A stretch of 64,000 nt of DNA from VRUE01 sp963728045 (GCA_963728045.1 CAVSIE010000002.1:806001-870000); one strand, 5' to 3'; shown: positions 7,814 to 18,233, counted from the first letter of the stretch. Numbers and translations: made by a program. The notes: a model not told the origin generated them from the letters alone.

Positions 7814-8504
7814 TGCTCTGGGGCGTCGTCCAGTTCCCCGGCTCCTGCGACGAGCGGGATGCGCTGCACGCCTGCTCGCTGCTCGGCGAGGCGCGGCTGA
7901 TCTGGCACGAGGAGCGCGACCTAGGCGGCGTCGACGCGGTCGTCGTCCCCGGCGGCTTCTCCTACGGCGACTACCTGCGGGCGGGGGCGATCGCCCGCTT
8001 CTCGCCGGCGATGGAGGCGGTGGCGGAGTTCGCCGCGGCGGGCGGACCGGTGCTGGGAATCTGCAACGGCTTCCAGGTGCTCTGCGAAGCGGGGCTGCTG
8101 CCGGGCGCGCTGCTGCGCAACGAGGACCTGCGCTTCGTCTGCCGCCAAGTCGAGCTGATCGATGAAGGATTTGCCACACCCCAGGGGGGAAATCCTTCGA
8201 CGAGATGGGCGAGCGGCTCTCGATCCCGGCCAAGCACGGCGAAGGCCGCTACTACGCACCGAAGGAGATGCTCGACGAGATCGAGGCCAACGGCCAGGTC
8301 GCCTACCGCTACGCGCCGGGCCAGAACCCGAACGGCTCGCTGCGCGACATCGCCGGAGTGAGGAGCGAGGCGGGCAACGTGCTCGGCCTGATGCCCCACC
8401 CCGAGCACGCGGTCGACCCGCTGACCGGGTCGACCGATGGCCTGCGCGTCTTCGAGTCCCTGATAGCCGCCCCCGCACGCGCCAGCGGAGGAGGCGGCGA
8501 CTGA
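7813..8504 (+). CDS. purQ: FGAM synthase, glutaminase subunit, with a -1 frame break
   Basis: Class I glutamine amidotransferase that feeds ammonia to PurL. The first half runs in frame from ATG 7813: GVVQFPGSCDERDA, VVPGGFSYGDYLRAG and the nucleophile Cys84 in GICNGFQVL. After CRQVEL (about 8157) the family pattern is lost and this frame ends at 8361. The rest of PurQ continues one base back in frame to 8504: ERLSIPAKHGEGRYYAP and the catalytic His/Glu in LMPHPEHAVD. Both halves are needed for activity. The break lies in 8158-8204, within a 9-bp stem whose loop ends in a run of six G. A missing base is the simplest reading; -1 slippage on G GGG GGA would also restore the frame. Downstream purL overlaps by one base. 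Confidence 0.85.
8164..8198 (+). other. Hairpin at the purQ frame break
   Basis: Nine-base perfect inverted repeat GAAGGATTT (8164-8172) and AAATCCTTC (8190-8198). The 17-base loop contains CCCCA followed by GGGGGG (8184-8189). The reading frame of purQ changes in this interval, so the structure is either the cause of a base-calling or assembly error, a mutation hot spot, or a recoding signal. Confidence 0.6.
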
Positions 8505-10696
8505 TGTTGGAGACCTCCAAGCACCGTGAGCTGGGACTGACCGACTCCGAGTTCGAGCTGATCGTCGAGAAGCTCGGGCGCGAGCCCAACGACGTCGAGC
8601 TGGCGATGTTCAGCCTGCTCTGGTCCGAGCACTGCGCCTACAAGCACTCGCGCAAGCTGCTGCGGCGACTGCCGACCGAGGGCGAGCGGGTGGTGATGGG
8701 GCCGGGCGAGAACGCCGGCGCGGTCGACGTCGGCAGCGGCTACGCGGTCGCCTTCAAGGTCGAGTCGCACAACCACCCGAGCGCGGTCGAGCCCTTCCAG
8801 GGAGCCGCGACCGGGGTCGGCGGCATCCTCCGCGACGTCTTCGCGCTCGGCGCCCGGCCGATCGCGATCCTCGACTCGCTGCGCTTCGGCGAGCTCGACT
8901 CGGTCCGCTCGCGCCACCTGCTCGACGGCGCCGTGCGCGGGATCGGCCACTACGGCAACTCGATCGGGGTGGCGACGGTCGGCGGCGAGATCTACTTCGA
9001 GGCGCCCTACGAGCACAACTGCCTGGTCAACGCGATGTGCGTCGGGCTGGCGAAACAGGAGGAGATGGTGCGCGCGGCGGCGGCCGGGATCGGCAACGCC
9101 GTCGTCCTGATGGGCGCCTCGACCGGCCGCGACGGGATCGGCGGCGCCTCGGTGCTGGCCTCGGCCGAGCTCGGCGACGGCGACGAGGCGAAGCGGCCGA
9201 CGGTGCAGATCGGCGACCCCTTCGAGGAGTCGAAGGTGCTGGAGTGCTGCTTGGAGCTGCTCGGCAAGGGGCTGCTGGTCTCGCTGCAGGACCTCGGCGC
9301 CGCCGGATTGACCTCCTCGGCGAGCGAGATGGCCTCGGCCGGCGGGGTCGGCATCGACATCGACGTCGCAAGGGTGCCGCTGCGCGAGGCCGACATGGAG
9401 CCCTTCGAGATCATGGTCTCCGAGTCGCAGGAGCGGATGCTGGCGGTGGTCGAGCCGGCACGGGTGCCCGAGGTGCTCGCCGTCTGCGAGAAATGGCAGA
9501 CCGGTGGGGCGGAGATCGGCGTCGTCACCGACACGGGCCAGGTGCGGGTCCTGCGCGGCGAGGAGGTCGCCGGCGAGATGCCGGTCGAGGCGCTGGTCGA
9601 CGGCTGCCCCCTCTACGACCTCGACCCGGCCGAGCCGGAGGGCTGGATCTACGGCAACCGGCGCACGCTCGACCCGGGCGCCTCGGCGGAGGAGACCCTG
9701 CTGGCGCTGCTCTCCTCCCCCAGCATCGCCTCCAAGCGCTGGGCCTTCGAGCAGTACGACTCGGTGGTCGGCTCGCGCACGGTGCGACGGCCCGAGTCGG
9801 CCGACGCCGCGGTGCTGCAGCTTCCCGAGGCGGGCAACGCGATCGCCGTCTCGATCGACGGCAACGGCCGCCGCGTCGCCTGCGACCCCTACGCCGGCAC
9901 GATCGAGGCGGTGCTGGAGTGCGCACAGAACCTCGCCTGCGTCGGCGCCGAGCCGCTCGGCCTGACCAACTGCCTCAACTTCGGCAACCCCGAGAAGCCG
10001 ACCGGGGCCTGGCAGCTCGACCGCGCCGTCAGCGGCCTCGCCGACGCTTGCGAGGCGCTCGGCGTCCCGGTCGTCGGCGGCAACGTCTCCCTCTACAACG
10101 AGGGGCCGGAAGGTCCGATCTACCCGACGCCGGTGGTCGGCATGGTCGGCGAACTGCCCGACCCGGCGCGCGCCCGCGGTAGTGCCTTCGCCCACGAGGG
10201 CGACGCGATCGCCCTGCTCGGACCCTTTTCACCCTCACTCGCCGGCTCGGAGCTGGCGAAGCAACGCGGCGAGCTGACGATGGGCCTCCCCCGGTCAGAC
10301 ATCACCGCCGTGGCTGCCGCTTGCGCCACCGTCCGCGAGGCGGTCCGCGCCGGCAAGCTCTCCTCGGCCCACGACGTCAGCGACGGCGGCCTCGCCTGCG
10401 CCCTAGCCGAGTCGTCGATCACCGGCGAGCTCGGCTGCTGCGTCAACCTCTCTCCCCTGCTCGATCGCGACCTGTCTCCCGAGGAGGCTCTCTTTGGCGA
10501 AGGGTCCGGCGGCTTCCTGATCAGCGGCGACCGCACGGCGCTCGAGTCACTCGCCAACGCCGGCACCGCGGTCCTGATCCTCGGTGAAATCGGCGGCGAA
10601 GAGATCGAGATCGCCGCCGGCGAGGGCTCGCTCGCGATTGGCCTCGACCCGGCCGGAAGAGCCTGGAACGACATTTCCAGGGCAATTGCCCTTTAG
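8504..10696 (+). CDS. purL: FGAM synthase, large subunit (small-type PurL)
   Basis: 730 residues from ATG 8504, the length of the PurS/PurQ-dependent small PurL. It converts FGAR, ATP and ammonia to FGAM. Motifs: MFSLLWSEHCAYKHS with the catalytic histidine, KVESHNHPSAVEPFQGAATGV (ATP/metal site), GGEIYFE, GASTGRDGIGGAS, LQDLGAAGLTSSASEMA, and a second PurM-like half with VVGGNVSLYNE and SSAHDVSDGGLACALAES. It closes the purC-purS-purQ-purL run. No U-tract terminator follows; a palindrome at 10701 is the only candidate end signal. Confidence 0.97.
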   Translation: MLETSKHRELGLTDSEFELIVEKLGREPNDVELAMFSLLWSEHCAYKHSRKLLRRLPTEGERVVMGPGENAGAVDVGSGYAVAFKVESHNHPSAVEPFQGAATGVGGILRDVFALGARPIAILDSLRFGELDSVRSRHLLDGAVRGIGHYGNSIGVATVGGEIYFEAPYEHNCLVNAMCVGLAKQEEMVRAAAAGIGNAVVLMGASTGRDGIGGASVLASAELGDGDEAKRPTVQIGDPFEESKVLECCLELLGKGLLVSLQDLGAAGLTSSASEMASAGGVGIDIDVARVPLREADMEPFEIMVSESQERMLAVVEPARVPEVLAVCEKWQTGGAEIGVVTDTGQVRVLRGEEVAGEMPVEALVDGCPLYDLDPAEPEGWIYGNRRTLDPGASAEETLLALLSSPSIASKRWAFEQYDSVVGSRTVRRPESADAAVLQLPEAGNAIAVSIDGNGRRVACDPYAGTIEAVLECAQNLACVGAEPLGLTNCLNFGNPEKPTGAWQLDRAVSGLADACEALGVPVVGGNVSLYNEGPEGPIYPTPVVGMVGELPDPARARGSAFAHEGDAIALLGPFSPSLAGSELAKQRGELTMGLPRSDITAVAAACATVREAVRAGKLSSAHDVSDGGLACALAESSITGELGCCVNLSPLLDRDLSPEEALFGEGSGGFLISGDRTALESLANAGTAVLILGEIGGEEIEIAAGEGSLAIGLDPAGRAWNDISRAIAL

Positions 10697-10700
10697 TAAA

Positions 10701-10725
10701 GAATTCCGCTCCGCATGCGGAATTC
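10701..10725 (+). other. Inverted repeat in the purL / secreted-protein gap
   Basis: GAATTCCGC (10701-10709) and GCGGAATTC (10717-10725) form a perfect 9-bp stem with a 7-base loop; GGAATTC recurs at 10739-10745. There is no following T run, so it may be a weak terminator for purL or an operator for the secreted-protein gene whose ATG is at 10777. Confidence 0.5.
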
Positions 10726-10776
10726 GGCTATATGCTGCCGGAATTCGACACTAATGAACGATATTGGGGAGAGACA

Positions 10777-11757
10777 ATGAGAAAGCTCATTGGGCCAGTC
10801 GCGGCAGCCGTGCTCGCGATCTCGGCTCTCGGCGCACCGAGCGCCTCGGCGGCAACTGAAGTCGGCGACAACTGCGTTGCCAACAACGAATTCTCCTCGC
10901 CGGTCACGTTCTTCGAGGCGGCGGCGCCCGCGAACCCTCTGCCGATTGCTGTCCCAAGCTCCGGAGTGCTCACCAGCTGGAAGGTGAGCGTGATTCCGGT
11001 GCCATTCACGATTCCCCAGACACTGAAGGTCCTGCGCCTGAATACGACATCGAACACGGCCCTGGTCGTCGGCGAAACGCCCGCCAATATCGTCAGCGGC
11101 CTCAACGTCATCAACGCCCGGATTCCGGTGCAGGCAGGCGATCGACTCAGCATCTTCGGCCCCGGACCGATCGAGACACTCATCTGCTCGACCCCGGGGG
11201 AAGAAAGCCTGATTGGCGGCTTCACAGGCAATGGCGGAGGAGTCGGTTCGAGCAACCTCTTCATCGAACTCCCCGAAGAATTCAGAGTCCCGGTTGCCGC
11301 CGTGATCGAGCCTGACGCCGACAGCGACGGCTTCGGCGACGAGACGCAGGACAAATGCCTGCAGAACGCCGCCGTCCAGGTGGCCTGCCCAGTGGTCGCG
11401 CTGAGCGGCTCCGTAGCGGTCAGGAAAGGCCTGGCGAAGGTTCTCGTCACCAGCAACATCCAAGCCCCCGTGACCGTTGCCGGCAAAGTCACACTGGGCA
11501 AAGGCAAAACCGCCAACCTGAACGGCGGCACGCAGGTCGTCACTCCGGGGACGATCGCCAAATTCACGATTCTCTTCCCGGCGCGACTTAAGGAAAGGCT
11601 GAAATCACTCAGCCGCAAACAATCCCTCACGCTCGCCCTCACGGCGACCGCTCCGAACGTCGTCGGCTCGCCGACCACGAGCAAGCTGAAAGCGAAAGTA
11701 AAGGGACAAAAAAAACCCGTCCGCAAAGGCAAAGGCGGCAAAGGGAAAGGCAGATGA
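10777..11757 (+). CDS. Secreted protein with TSP3/EF-like calcium motif, paralog 1
   Basis: 326 residues from ATG 10777, preceded by GGGGAGAG; an in-frame ATG at 10732 lacks a ribosome site. A Sec signal peptide (MRKLIGPVAAAVLAIS... ending near SASA-ATEV) predicts export. The N-terminal ~170 residues form an unrecognised beta-rich domain. Then comes DADSDGFGDETQDKC, an acidic loop like a thrombospondin type 3 calcium repeat, followed by a ~110-residue domain (VRKGLAKVLVTSNIQ... FTILFPARLKERLKSL) and a very basic Lys/Gly tail. It is one of three paralogs in the window; the stop overlaps paralog 2 by four bases (ATGA). Function unknown; surface attachment via the basic tail is speculation. Confidence 0.85.
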   Translation: MRKLIGPVAAAVLAISALGAPSASAATEVGDNCVANNEFSSPVTFFEAAAPANPLPIAVPSSGVLTSWKVSVIPVPFTIPQTLKVLRLNTTSNTALVVGETPANIVSGLNVINARIPVQAGDRLSIFGPGPIETLICSTPGEESLIGGFTGNGGGVGSSNLFIELPEEFRVPVAAVIEPDADSDGFGDETQDKCLQNAAVQVACPVVALSGSVAVRKGLAKVLVTSNIQAPVTVAGKVTLGKGKTANLNGGTQVVTPGTIAKFTILFPARLKERLKSLSRKQSLTLALTATAPNVVGSPTTSKLKAKVKGQKKPVRKGKGGKGKGR

Positions 11758-12749
11758 AAATGAGAGTGAAGTTCACAGGAGCAGCAGTAACGGTCTTGCT
11801 AGCGCTCGCGGTCTTTGGCTCGACAAGCGCTTCGGCCGCGACCGAGGTTGGTAACCCCTGTCCGGGGGAAGAACTCGCCGAAGGGGTGACCTTTGCCTCT
11901 CTGGCCAGTGCAGGCCCGATCCCAGCCACGGTTCCAAGTGCGGGAGTGATCACACGCTGGACCCTCAGGCAAAACGTGGGGCCCCTTCCTCCGAACTTCC
12001 TGCAGGCTCTCAAGGTATTTCGCTCGACCGGCGTTCCGACCCAATACCAGGTGATCGGGGAAAGCGCGCCGAGCCCCGTCTCATCGAGCATCAACACGTT
12101 TGGCACGAGGATCCCGGTTAAAGCCGGTGATTTCCTGGGCGCCTCCGGCACGTATGAAGGAACCGTGTACACGCTCTACTGCATCACCGGCAATCCAGCC
12201 GATCGCTTCGCGTACTTCCTCGGCAGTCCAACCCAGGGCGCTGTCGTGAACAGCCTCCTAGAGGCAGAAGGAGTTCAGTCTCCGGTCACCGCCACAGTCG
12301 AGCCCGACGCTGACAACGACGGCTTCGGCGACGAGACACAGGACAGTTGCCCGCAGAGCGCATCCACCCAGGCGCCCTGCCCGCTGGCGGCGCTAAGCGC
12401 ATCTGCGGTAGTCAGGAAAGGGCTGGCGACGATTCTCGTCACCAGCAACATCCAGGTCCCCGTGACCGTGGCTGGCAAAGTCAACCTCGGCAAAGGCAAA
12501 AAAGTCAACCTCAACGGCGGCACGCAGGTGATCGCGCCAGGGACGATCGCCAAATTCACGATTCTCTTCCCGGCGCGGCTGAAGGAAAGGCTGAAGTCGC
12601 TCAGCCGCAAACGGTTCCTGACGCTGGCCCTGACGGCGACTGCCCCGAACATCGCGGGCGCGGCGACCGTCCAAAAAGTGAATGCAAAAGCCAAGGGTCA
12701 GAAAAAACCCGCTCGCAAAGGGAAAAGGAAAGGCGGCAAACGGGGCTGA
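11754..12749 (+). CDS. Secreted protein with TSP3/EF-like calcium motif, paralog 2
   Basis: 331 residues; ATG 11754 overlaps the stop of paralog 1 (ATGA). Signal peptide with a hydrophobic core VTVLLALAVFG and cleavage near SASA-ATEV. Same plan as paralog 1: cysteine-containing N-domain, DADNDGFGDETQDSC acidic loop, then VRKGLATILVTSNIQVPVTV and a basic tail. The 3' halves of paralogs 1 and 2 are far more alike at DNA level than the 5' halves, which suggests a tandem duplication with later gene conversion or relaxed selection on the N-domain. A strong terminator follows. Confidence 0.85.
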   Translation: MKMRVKFTGAAVTVLLALAVFGSTSASAATEVGNPCPGEELAEGVTFASLASAGPIPATVPSAGVITRWTLRQNVGPLPPNFLQALKVFRSTGVPTQYQVIGESAPSPVSSSINTFGTRIPVKAGDFLGASGTYEGTVYTLYCITGNPADRFAYFLGSPTQGAVVNSLLEAEGVQSPVTATVEPDADNDGFGDETQDSCPQSASTQAPCPLAALSASAVVRKGLATILVTSNIQVPVTVAGKVNLGKGKKVNLNGGTQVIAPGTIAKFTILFPARLKERLKSLSRKRFLTLALTATAPNIAGAATVQKVNAKAKGQKKPARKGKRKGGKRG

Positions 12750-12773
12750 GCCACTAGCCGCATAGGAATTGCC

Positions 12774-12819
12774 GAGCCCGGCGGGACCGCTTCAGCGTCT
12801 CGCCGGGCTCTTTTCGTTT
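12774..12819 (+). terminator. Rho-independent terminator
   Basis: GAGCCCGGCG (12774-12783) pairs perfectly with CGCCGGGCTC (12801-12810); an inner CGCT/AGCG stem tightens the loop, and TTTTCGTTT follows. It ends the two-gene secreted-protein transcript and separates it from the ABC transporter genes. Confidence 0.9.
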
Positions 12820-12892
12820 AGAGCCCGCCCTATCCGGGCATCTCCTTTCTGCGCCCCGGCCCTTGAGCCCGGGACGCCAAAGGAGGGAGCAA

Positions 12893-14170
12893 TTGACAGC
12901 ACGAGTTGCGATCGGGCTCCTGGCCACGCTGGCCGTGGTGGTCCTCGCGGTCGTGGCGCTCAGCGCCTCCGACGACGAGTCGGCTGGCTCGGGACGCACG
13001 CTGACCTGGTTCGTCGCGATCCAGCCTGGCGGGACGATCGAGGAAGTGGCGGCGCGCTGCTCGAAAGAATCGGGTGGGCGCTACACGGTCGAGCCGGAAT
13101 TCCTGCCGACCGACGCGAGCCAGCAGCGCGAACAGCTGGTCCGCCGCCTCGGCGCCGAGGACAGCTCGATCGACATCGTCGGTATGGACGTGATCTGGAC
13201 CGGCGAGTTCGCCAACGCAGGGTGGGTCGAACAGTGGAAAGGGACGATGGCCAAAGAGGTCACCGACAAAGTCTTCCCCAACGTGATCGAGACCGCCTCC
13301 TTCGAGGGCGACCTCTACGCAGCCCCGTTCAACACCAACACCCAGCTGCTCTGGTACCGCAAGGACCTGGTCAAACAACCACCTGCCACGTGGGACGAGA
13401 TGATCGACCAGGCCGAACGGCTAGGGCCCGACAACGCCGGCACGATCCAGGTGCAGTCCAACCGCTATGAGGGATTCACGGTCTGGGCCAACGCGCTGAT
13501 CGAGAGCGCCGGCACGCAGCTCCTCTCCGGACCGGAAACCGTCGAGCTGGCCGAGGGACCGACCACCCAGGCGCTCGAGGTGATGGGACGGCTCGCCAAC
13601 TCGAGCGCGGCGCCCACCAACCTCTCGACCTCGAACGAGGACACGACCCGCATCGGCTTCGAGACCGGCGACTCGGCCTTCATGACCAACTACACCTTCG
13701 CCTACGCCAGCGCCACAGCGGAAGCACCTGACATCGCCAAAGTGATGGGCTTCGCCCGCTTCCCGCGTGTCGACGCCAAACGGCCGAGCCGGCCTCCGCT
13801 GGGCGGCTTCAACCTCGCCGTCAGCTCCTTCTCGGAGAACAAGGACATCGCCTTCGACGCGACGGCCTGCCTCGCAGGGCGCCAGAGCCAGCTCACCGCG
13901 GTCGAACTCGACGGCCTGCCTCCTTCCCGCTCCGACCTCTACACCGACAAAGTCGTGACCGAGGCCTACCCCGGCTTCGCCGGCCTGGTCAAGGAATCGA
14001 TCGAGGGTTCGGGGCCGCGACCGACTGCGCCGGCCTACCAGGACGTCTCGCTCGCGGTGCAGCGCACCCTCCACCCGCCCGACAAGATCGACCCCGAGGA
14101 CGCGAGCTCGGTCTATGACGAACTGAAAGAAAACCTCGAAGACGCGGTCAAGCGCGAAGGACTGCTCTGA
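12893..14170 (+). CDS. Sugar ABC transporter, extracellular solute-binding protein
   Basis: 425 residues. TTG 12893 is chosen because AAAGGAGGGAG stands 4 bases upstream; a further in-frame TTG at 12863 has no such site. A single N-terminal hydrophobic segment (VAIGLLATLAVVVLAVVAL) without a lipobox cysteine suggests an uncleaved anchor or signal peptide. The mature part is a family 1 solute-binding protein (MalE/UgpB-like): DIVGMDVIWTGEFANAGWVE, PFNTNTQLLWYRKDL and ATWDEMIDQAERL are typical. It binds an oligosaccharide or trehalose-like sugar by inference from its partners. The stop overlaps the first permease by one base. Confidence 0.9.
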   Translation: MTARVAIGLLATLAVVVLAVVALSASDDESAGSGRTLTWFVAIQPGGTIEEVAARCSKESGGRYTVEPEFLPTDASQQREQLVRRLGAEDSSIDIVGMDVIWTGEFANAGWVEQWKGTMAKEVTDKVFPNVIETASFEGDLYAAPFNTNTQLLWYRKDLVKQPPATWDEMIDQAERLGPDNAGTIQVQSNRYEGFTVWANALIESAGTQLLSGPETVELAEGPTTQALEVMGRLANSSAAPTNLSTSNEDTTRIGFETGDSAFMTNYTFAYASATAEAPDIAKVMGFARFPRVDAKRPSRPPLGGFNLAVSSFSENKDIAFDATACLAGRQSQLTAVELDGLPPSRSDLYTDKVVTEAYPGFAGLVKESIEGSGPRPTAPAYQDVSLAVQRTLHPPDKIDPEDASSVYDELKENLEDAVKREGLL

Positions 14171-15105
14171 TGGAGGCCAACGCACCGGCCCATCCGACTC
14201 CCCCCGCGGCCGCCGGCGGCGCAAGCCAGCGCACCCGCTCAGAGCGGCGGCTCGCCTGGATGCTCTGCGCGCCGGCGGTGATCGCGATGCTCGCGGTCAC
14301 CGCCTACCCGATCGGCTACGCGATCGTCCTCTCGCTGCAGCAGGTCGACCTGCGCTTCCCCGAGGAGGGCGGCTTCGTCGGCCTCGACAACTACGGCGCG
14401 GTGCTCAGCTCCGACCTCTGGTGGACCGACCTCTTCAACACCGCCTTCCTCACCGTCACGACCGTCGCGATCGAGCTGGTGCTGGGAATGGCGATCGCGC
14501 TGGTCATGCACCGGGCGATCTTCGGCCGCGGCGTCGTCCGCACCGCCGTCCTCATCCCCTACGGGATCATCACCGTGGTCGCCGCCTTCTCCTGGCAGTT
14601 CGCCTTCGCCCCCGACAGCGGCTTCGTCAACAACCTGCCGCTGATTTCCGACGAAATGGACTGGTTCGGCGACCGCTTCAGCTCCTTCGCCGTGATCATC
14701 ATGGCCGAGGTCTGGAAGACGACGCCCTTCATGGCGCTGCTGCTGCTCGCCGGCCTGGTCACGATCGACAGCCAGCTCTACGAGGCGGCGAAGGTGGATG
14801 GGGCGACCGCCTGGCAACGTTTCGTCCGGATCACGCTGCCGCTGATGAAGCCGGCGATCCTGGTCGCGCTGCTCTTCCGCACCCTCGACGCCTTCCGCGT
14901 CTTCGACACGATCTACATCATGACCGCCGGTGCGCAGGACACCGAATCGGTCTCGATCCTCGGCTTCAACCAGCTGATCTCGCGACTCAACCTCGGGCTC
15001 GGCTCCGCTGTCTCGGTGCTGATCTTCTTCTGCGTGCTGGCGATCGCCTTCGTCTACGTGAGGGGCTTCGGCGTCCGGGTTGAAGAAGGGCGACCGGGGA
15101 GGTAG
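14170..15105 (+). CDS. Sugar ABC transporter permease (MalF/UgpA type)
   Basis: 311 residues with about six membrane helices, the first at LAWMLCAPAVIAMLAVTAYP. The permease EAA loop that docks on the ATPase is visible as YEAAKVDGATAWQRFVRITLPL. A Pro/Ala-rich cytoplasmic start precedes the first helix. It starts at ATG 14170, overlapping the binding-protein stop (TGATG), and is followed four bases after its stop by the second permease. Together they form the heterodimeric channel of a CUT1-type sugar importer. Confidence 0.95.
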   Translation: MEANAPAHPTPPAAAGGASQRTRSERRLAWMLCAPAVIAMLAVTAYPIGYAIVLSLQQVDLRFPEEGGFVGLDNYGAVLSSDLWWTDLFNTAFLTVTTVAIELVLGMAIALVMHRAIFGRGVVRTAVLIPYGIITVVAAFSWQFAFAPDSGFVNNLPLISDEMDWFGDRFSSFAVIIMAEVWKTTPFMALLLLAGLVTIDSQLYEAAKVDGATAWQRFVRITLPLMKPAILVALLFRTLDAFRVFDTIYIMTAGAQDTESVSILGFNQLISRLNLGLGSAVSVLIFFCVLAIAFVYVRGFGVRVEEGRPGR

Positions 15106-15108
15106 GCG

Positions 15109-15951
15109 ATGGAGCGAGGCACACGTGAGTACGCGCTGTGGAGCATCGGCATCGTCGCGGTGCTGGTCTTTGCCCTGATCCCGGTCCTCTGGCTGATCTC
15201 GGTCTCGCTGAAGCCGCCGGAATCGATCGCCGACGGCAACTTCCTCCCCACCGAGATCTCCTTCGACAACTACAAGAGCCTGTTCGAAGGCGGGATAGAC
15301 GAGAGCCCCTTCATCAAGCCGCTGATCAACTCGATCCTGATCGCCCTTTCGACCACCGTGATCGCGATCGTCCTCGCCTCCTTCACCGCCTACGCCATCG
15401 CCCGGCTCGAATTCCCGGGCAAGCGGGCGATCCTCGCCGGGGCGCTGGCGATCGCGATGTTCCCACCGATCTCCACGGTCGGGCCGCTGTTCGACATGTG
15501 GCGGGAGATCGGCCTCTACGACACCTACCTCGGCCTGATCATTCCCTACCTGACCTTCTCGCTGCCGCTGGCGATCTACTGCCTCGTCGCCTTCTTCCGC
15601 GAGATCCCCTGGGAGCTGGAGCAGGCTGCGCAGGTCGACGGGGCGACGCCGTTCCAGGCCTTCACCAAGGTGATCGTGCCGCTCGCCGCGCCGGGAATGT
15701 TCACCGCCGCGATCCTCGTCTTCATCTTCGCCTGGAACGACTTCCTCTTCGCGATCTCGCTCACCTCCACGGACGCCTCGCGCACCGTTCCCGCCTCGCT
15801 CGCCTTCTTCACCGGCGAGTCGTCCTTCACCGAACCGACCGGCAGCATCGCGGCCGCCGCCGTGGTCGTGACGGTGCCGATCATCGTCTTCGTCCTGTTC
15901 TTCCAGCGCCGCATCGTCTCCGGCCTCACCGCCGGGGCGGTCAAGGGATAA
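15109..15951 (+). CDS. Sugar ABC transporter permease (MalG/UgpE type)
   Basis: 280 residues with six predicted membrane helices (first YALWSIGIVAVLVFALIPVL). The EAA loop reads LEQAAQVDGATPFQAFTKVI, and NDFLFAISLT in the penultimate helix region is typical of MalG-like subunits. It pairs with the preceding permease; the ATPase gene starts 11 bases downstream. Confidence 0.95.
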   Translation: MERGTREYALWSIGIVAVLVFALIPVLWLISVSLKPPESIADGNFLPTEISFDNYKSLFEGGIDESPFIKPLINSILIALSTTVIAIVLASFTAYAIARLEFPGKRAILAGALAIAMFPPISTVGPLFDMWREIGLYDTYLGLIIPYLTFSLPLAIYCLVAFFREIPWELEQAAQVDGATPFQAFTKVIVPLAAPGMFTAAILVFIFAWNDFLFAISLTSTDASRTVPASLAFFTGESSFTEPTGSIAAAAVVVTVPIIVFVLFFQRRIVSGLTAGAVKG

Positions 15952-15962
15952 GGAGAGCCGTC

Positions 15963-17144
<1,182 letters not shown>

Positions 17145-17153
17145 CATCCGTAG

Positions 17154-18131
17154 ATGCTCAGAAGCCTCACTGCGGCAGTCGCGGTCGCGTTGGCGCTACT
17201 ACTGCCGGTCGCGCCAGACGCCACGGCGGCGACCGAAGCTGGCTGGCGCTGTACCGCCAACGCCAGCGAAGCCGGCCGGACCCTGCTCGCCGCCGGCAGC
17301 TCCGGCATCCCGTTGACGCCGGTAGTGCCACCGGAAGGGCCGAAGGTGATCACCGGCTGGAAGGTCGAGGTCGGCCCAGGGCTCGCGCCGGTCGCCCAGC
17401 GCCTCGAGGTATTCGAGATTCAGAACGAAAAAAGCGAATACATGAAGATCGGTGAGAGCGCCACCGAGACCCTGGTCGAGGGCACGAATTCGTTCGGGAC
17501 CCGGATCCCGGCTGACGAAGGCGATTCCGTCGGCCTCTACGGCCCCGTCAAAACGATCTTCTGCGAGAAACAGGCTGGGGCGATCTCGCTCCGCTACGAC
17601 GGCAACGTCGCGACCGGCGAAACCAGGGTGTTCAAAGCCGAGAGCGAAGTCGGCACGCCGCTCACCGTGACGGTCGAGCCCGACCGGGACGGGGACGGCT
17701 ACGGCGACGAGACGCAGGATCGCTGCCCGAAAAGCGCCGCCTACCATGACGAGTGCCCTGTAGTGACGCTCACCGCCAAAGGCAAAGCCCGCAAACGCTC
17801 GATCCTGGTTCGCGTCACCGCCAGCTCGGAAGCCTCCGTCCTCGTCTTCGGCCAGGTCGGCTGGGGCTTCCAGTCGAAACGGAAACCGAAAGCGGGGAAA
17901 AGCAAACCGACGAGGTTGATCGTCGGCCTCAGCGGAGGGACGAAGACCGTCCTGCCGGGCGAAATCGCCCGCTTCACCATCCCACTGCCGAAAGCGGTGC
18001 TGCGCCGGCTCGGCAGGATCGCGCCACCGGAGTCGCTGAAAGCCAAGATCGCGGCGAGGGCCACCGACCTTGCCGGCCGCCTCACCACCCGTCGGCTGAC
18101 GGTCAGGCTGAGGGGCCGGGAGGGCCTGTAG
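17154..18131 (+). CDS. Secreted protein with TSP3/EF-like calcium motif, paralog 3
   Basis: 325 residues from ATG 17154, nine bases after the ATPase gene, so probably co-transcribed with the transporter. Signal peptide LTAAVAVALALLLPVAP, cleaved near ATAA. It shares the plan of paralogs 1 and 2: ATEAGWRC N-domain, acidic calcium-like loop DRDGDGYGDETQDRC, then a beta-rich region (VLPGEIARFTIPLPK). It is more diverged and lacks the Lys/Gly-rich tail. Function unknown; its place after the importer may hint at a shared role at the cell surface, but that is inference. Confidence 0.83.
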   Translation: MLRSLTAAVAVALALLLPVAPDATAATEAGWRCTANASEAGRTLLAAGSSGIPLTPVVPPEGPKVITGWKVEVGPGLAPVAQRLEVFEIQNEKSEYMKIGESATETLVEGTNSFGTRIPADEGDSVGLYGPVKTIFCEKQAGAISLRYDGNVATGETRVFKAESEVGTPLTVTVEPDRDGDGYGDETQDRCPKSAAYHDECPVVTLTAKGKARKRSILVRVTASSEASVLVFGQVGWGFQSKRKPKAGKSKPTRLIVGLSGGTKTVLPGEIARFTIPLPKAVLRRLGRIAPPESLKAKIAARATDLAGRLTTRRLTVRLRGREGL

Positions 18132-18233
18132 GCGAGCCGGTCGCGGCGGGTCCGGTCCCTCGCCGCTGGTACCCTCCGGGAGTAGGCAGTCCGCCTGCGC
18201 GTCACGTCCTTCCACCTGCAAGGAACACGCGTC

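Noticed and set aside
142..10195. Many long antisense or alternate-frame open frames over purD, purB, purL and others (up to ~630 codons)
   Set aside because: They mirror real genes in GC-rich DNA, have Arg/Ala/Gly-rich low-complexity translations and no family motifs or ribosome sites.
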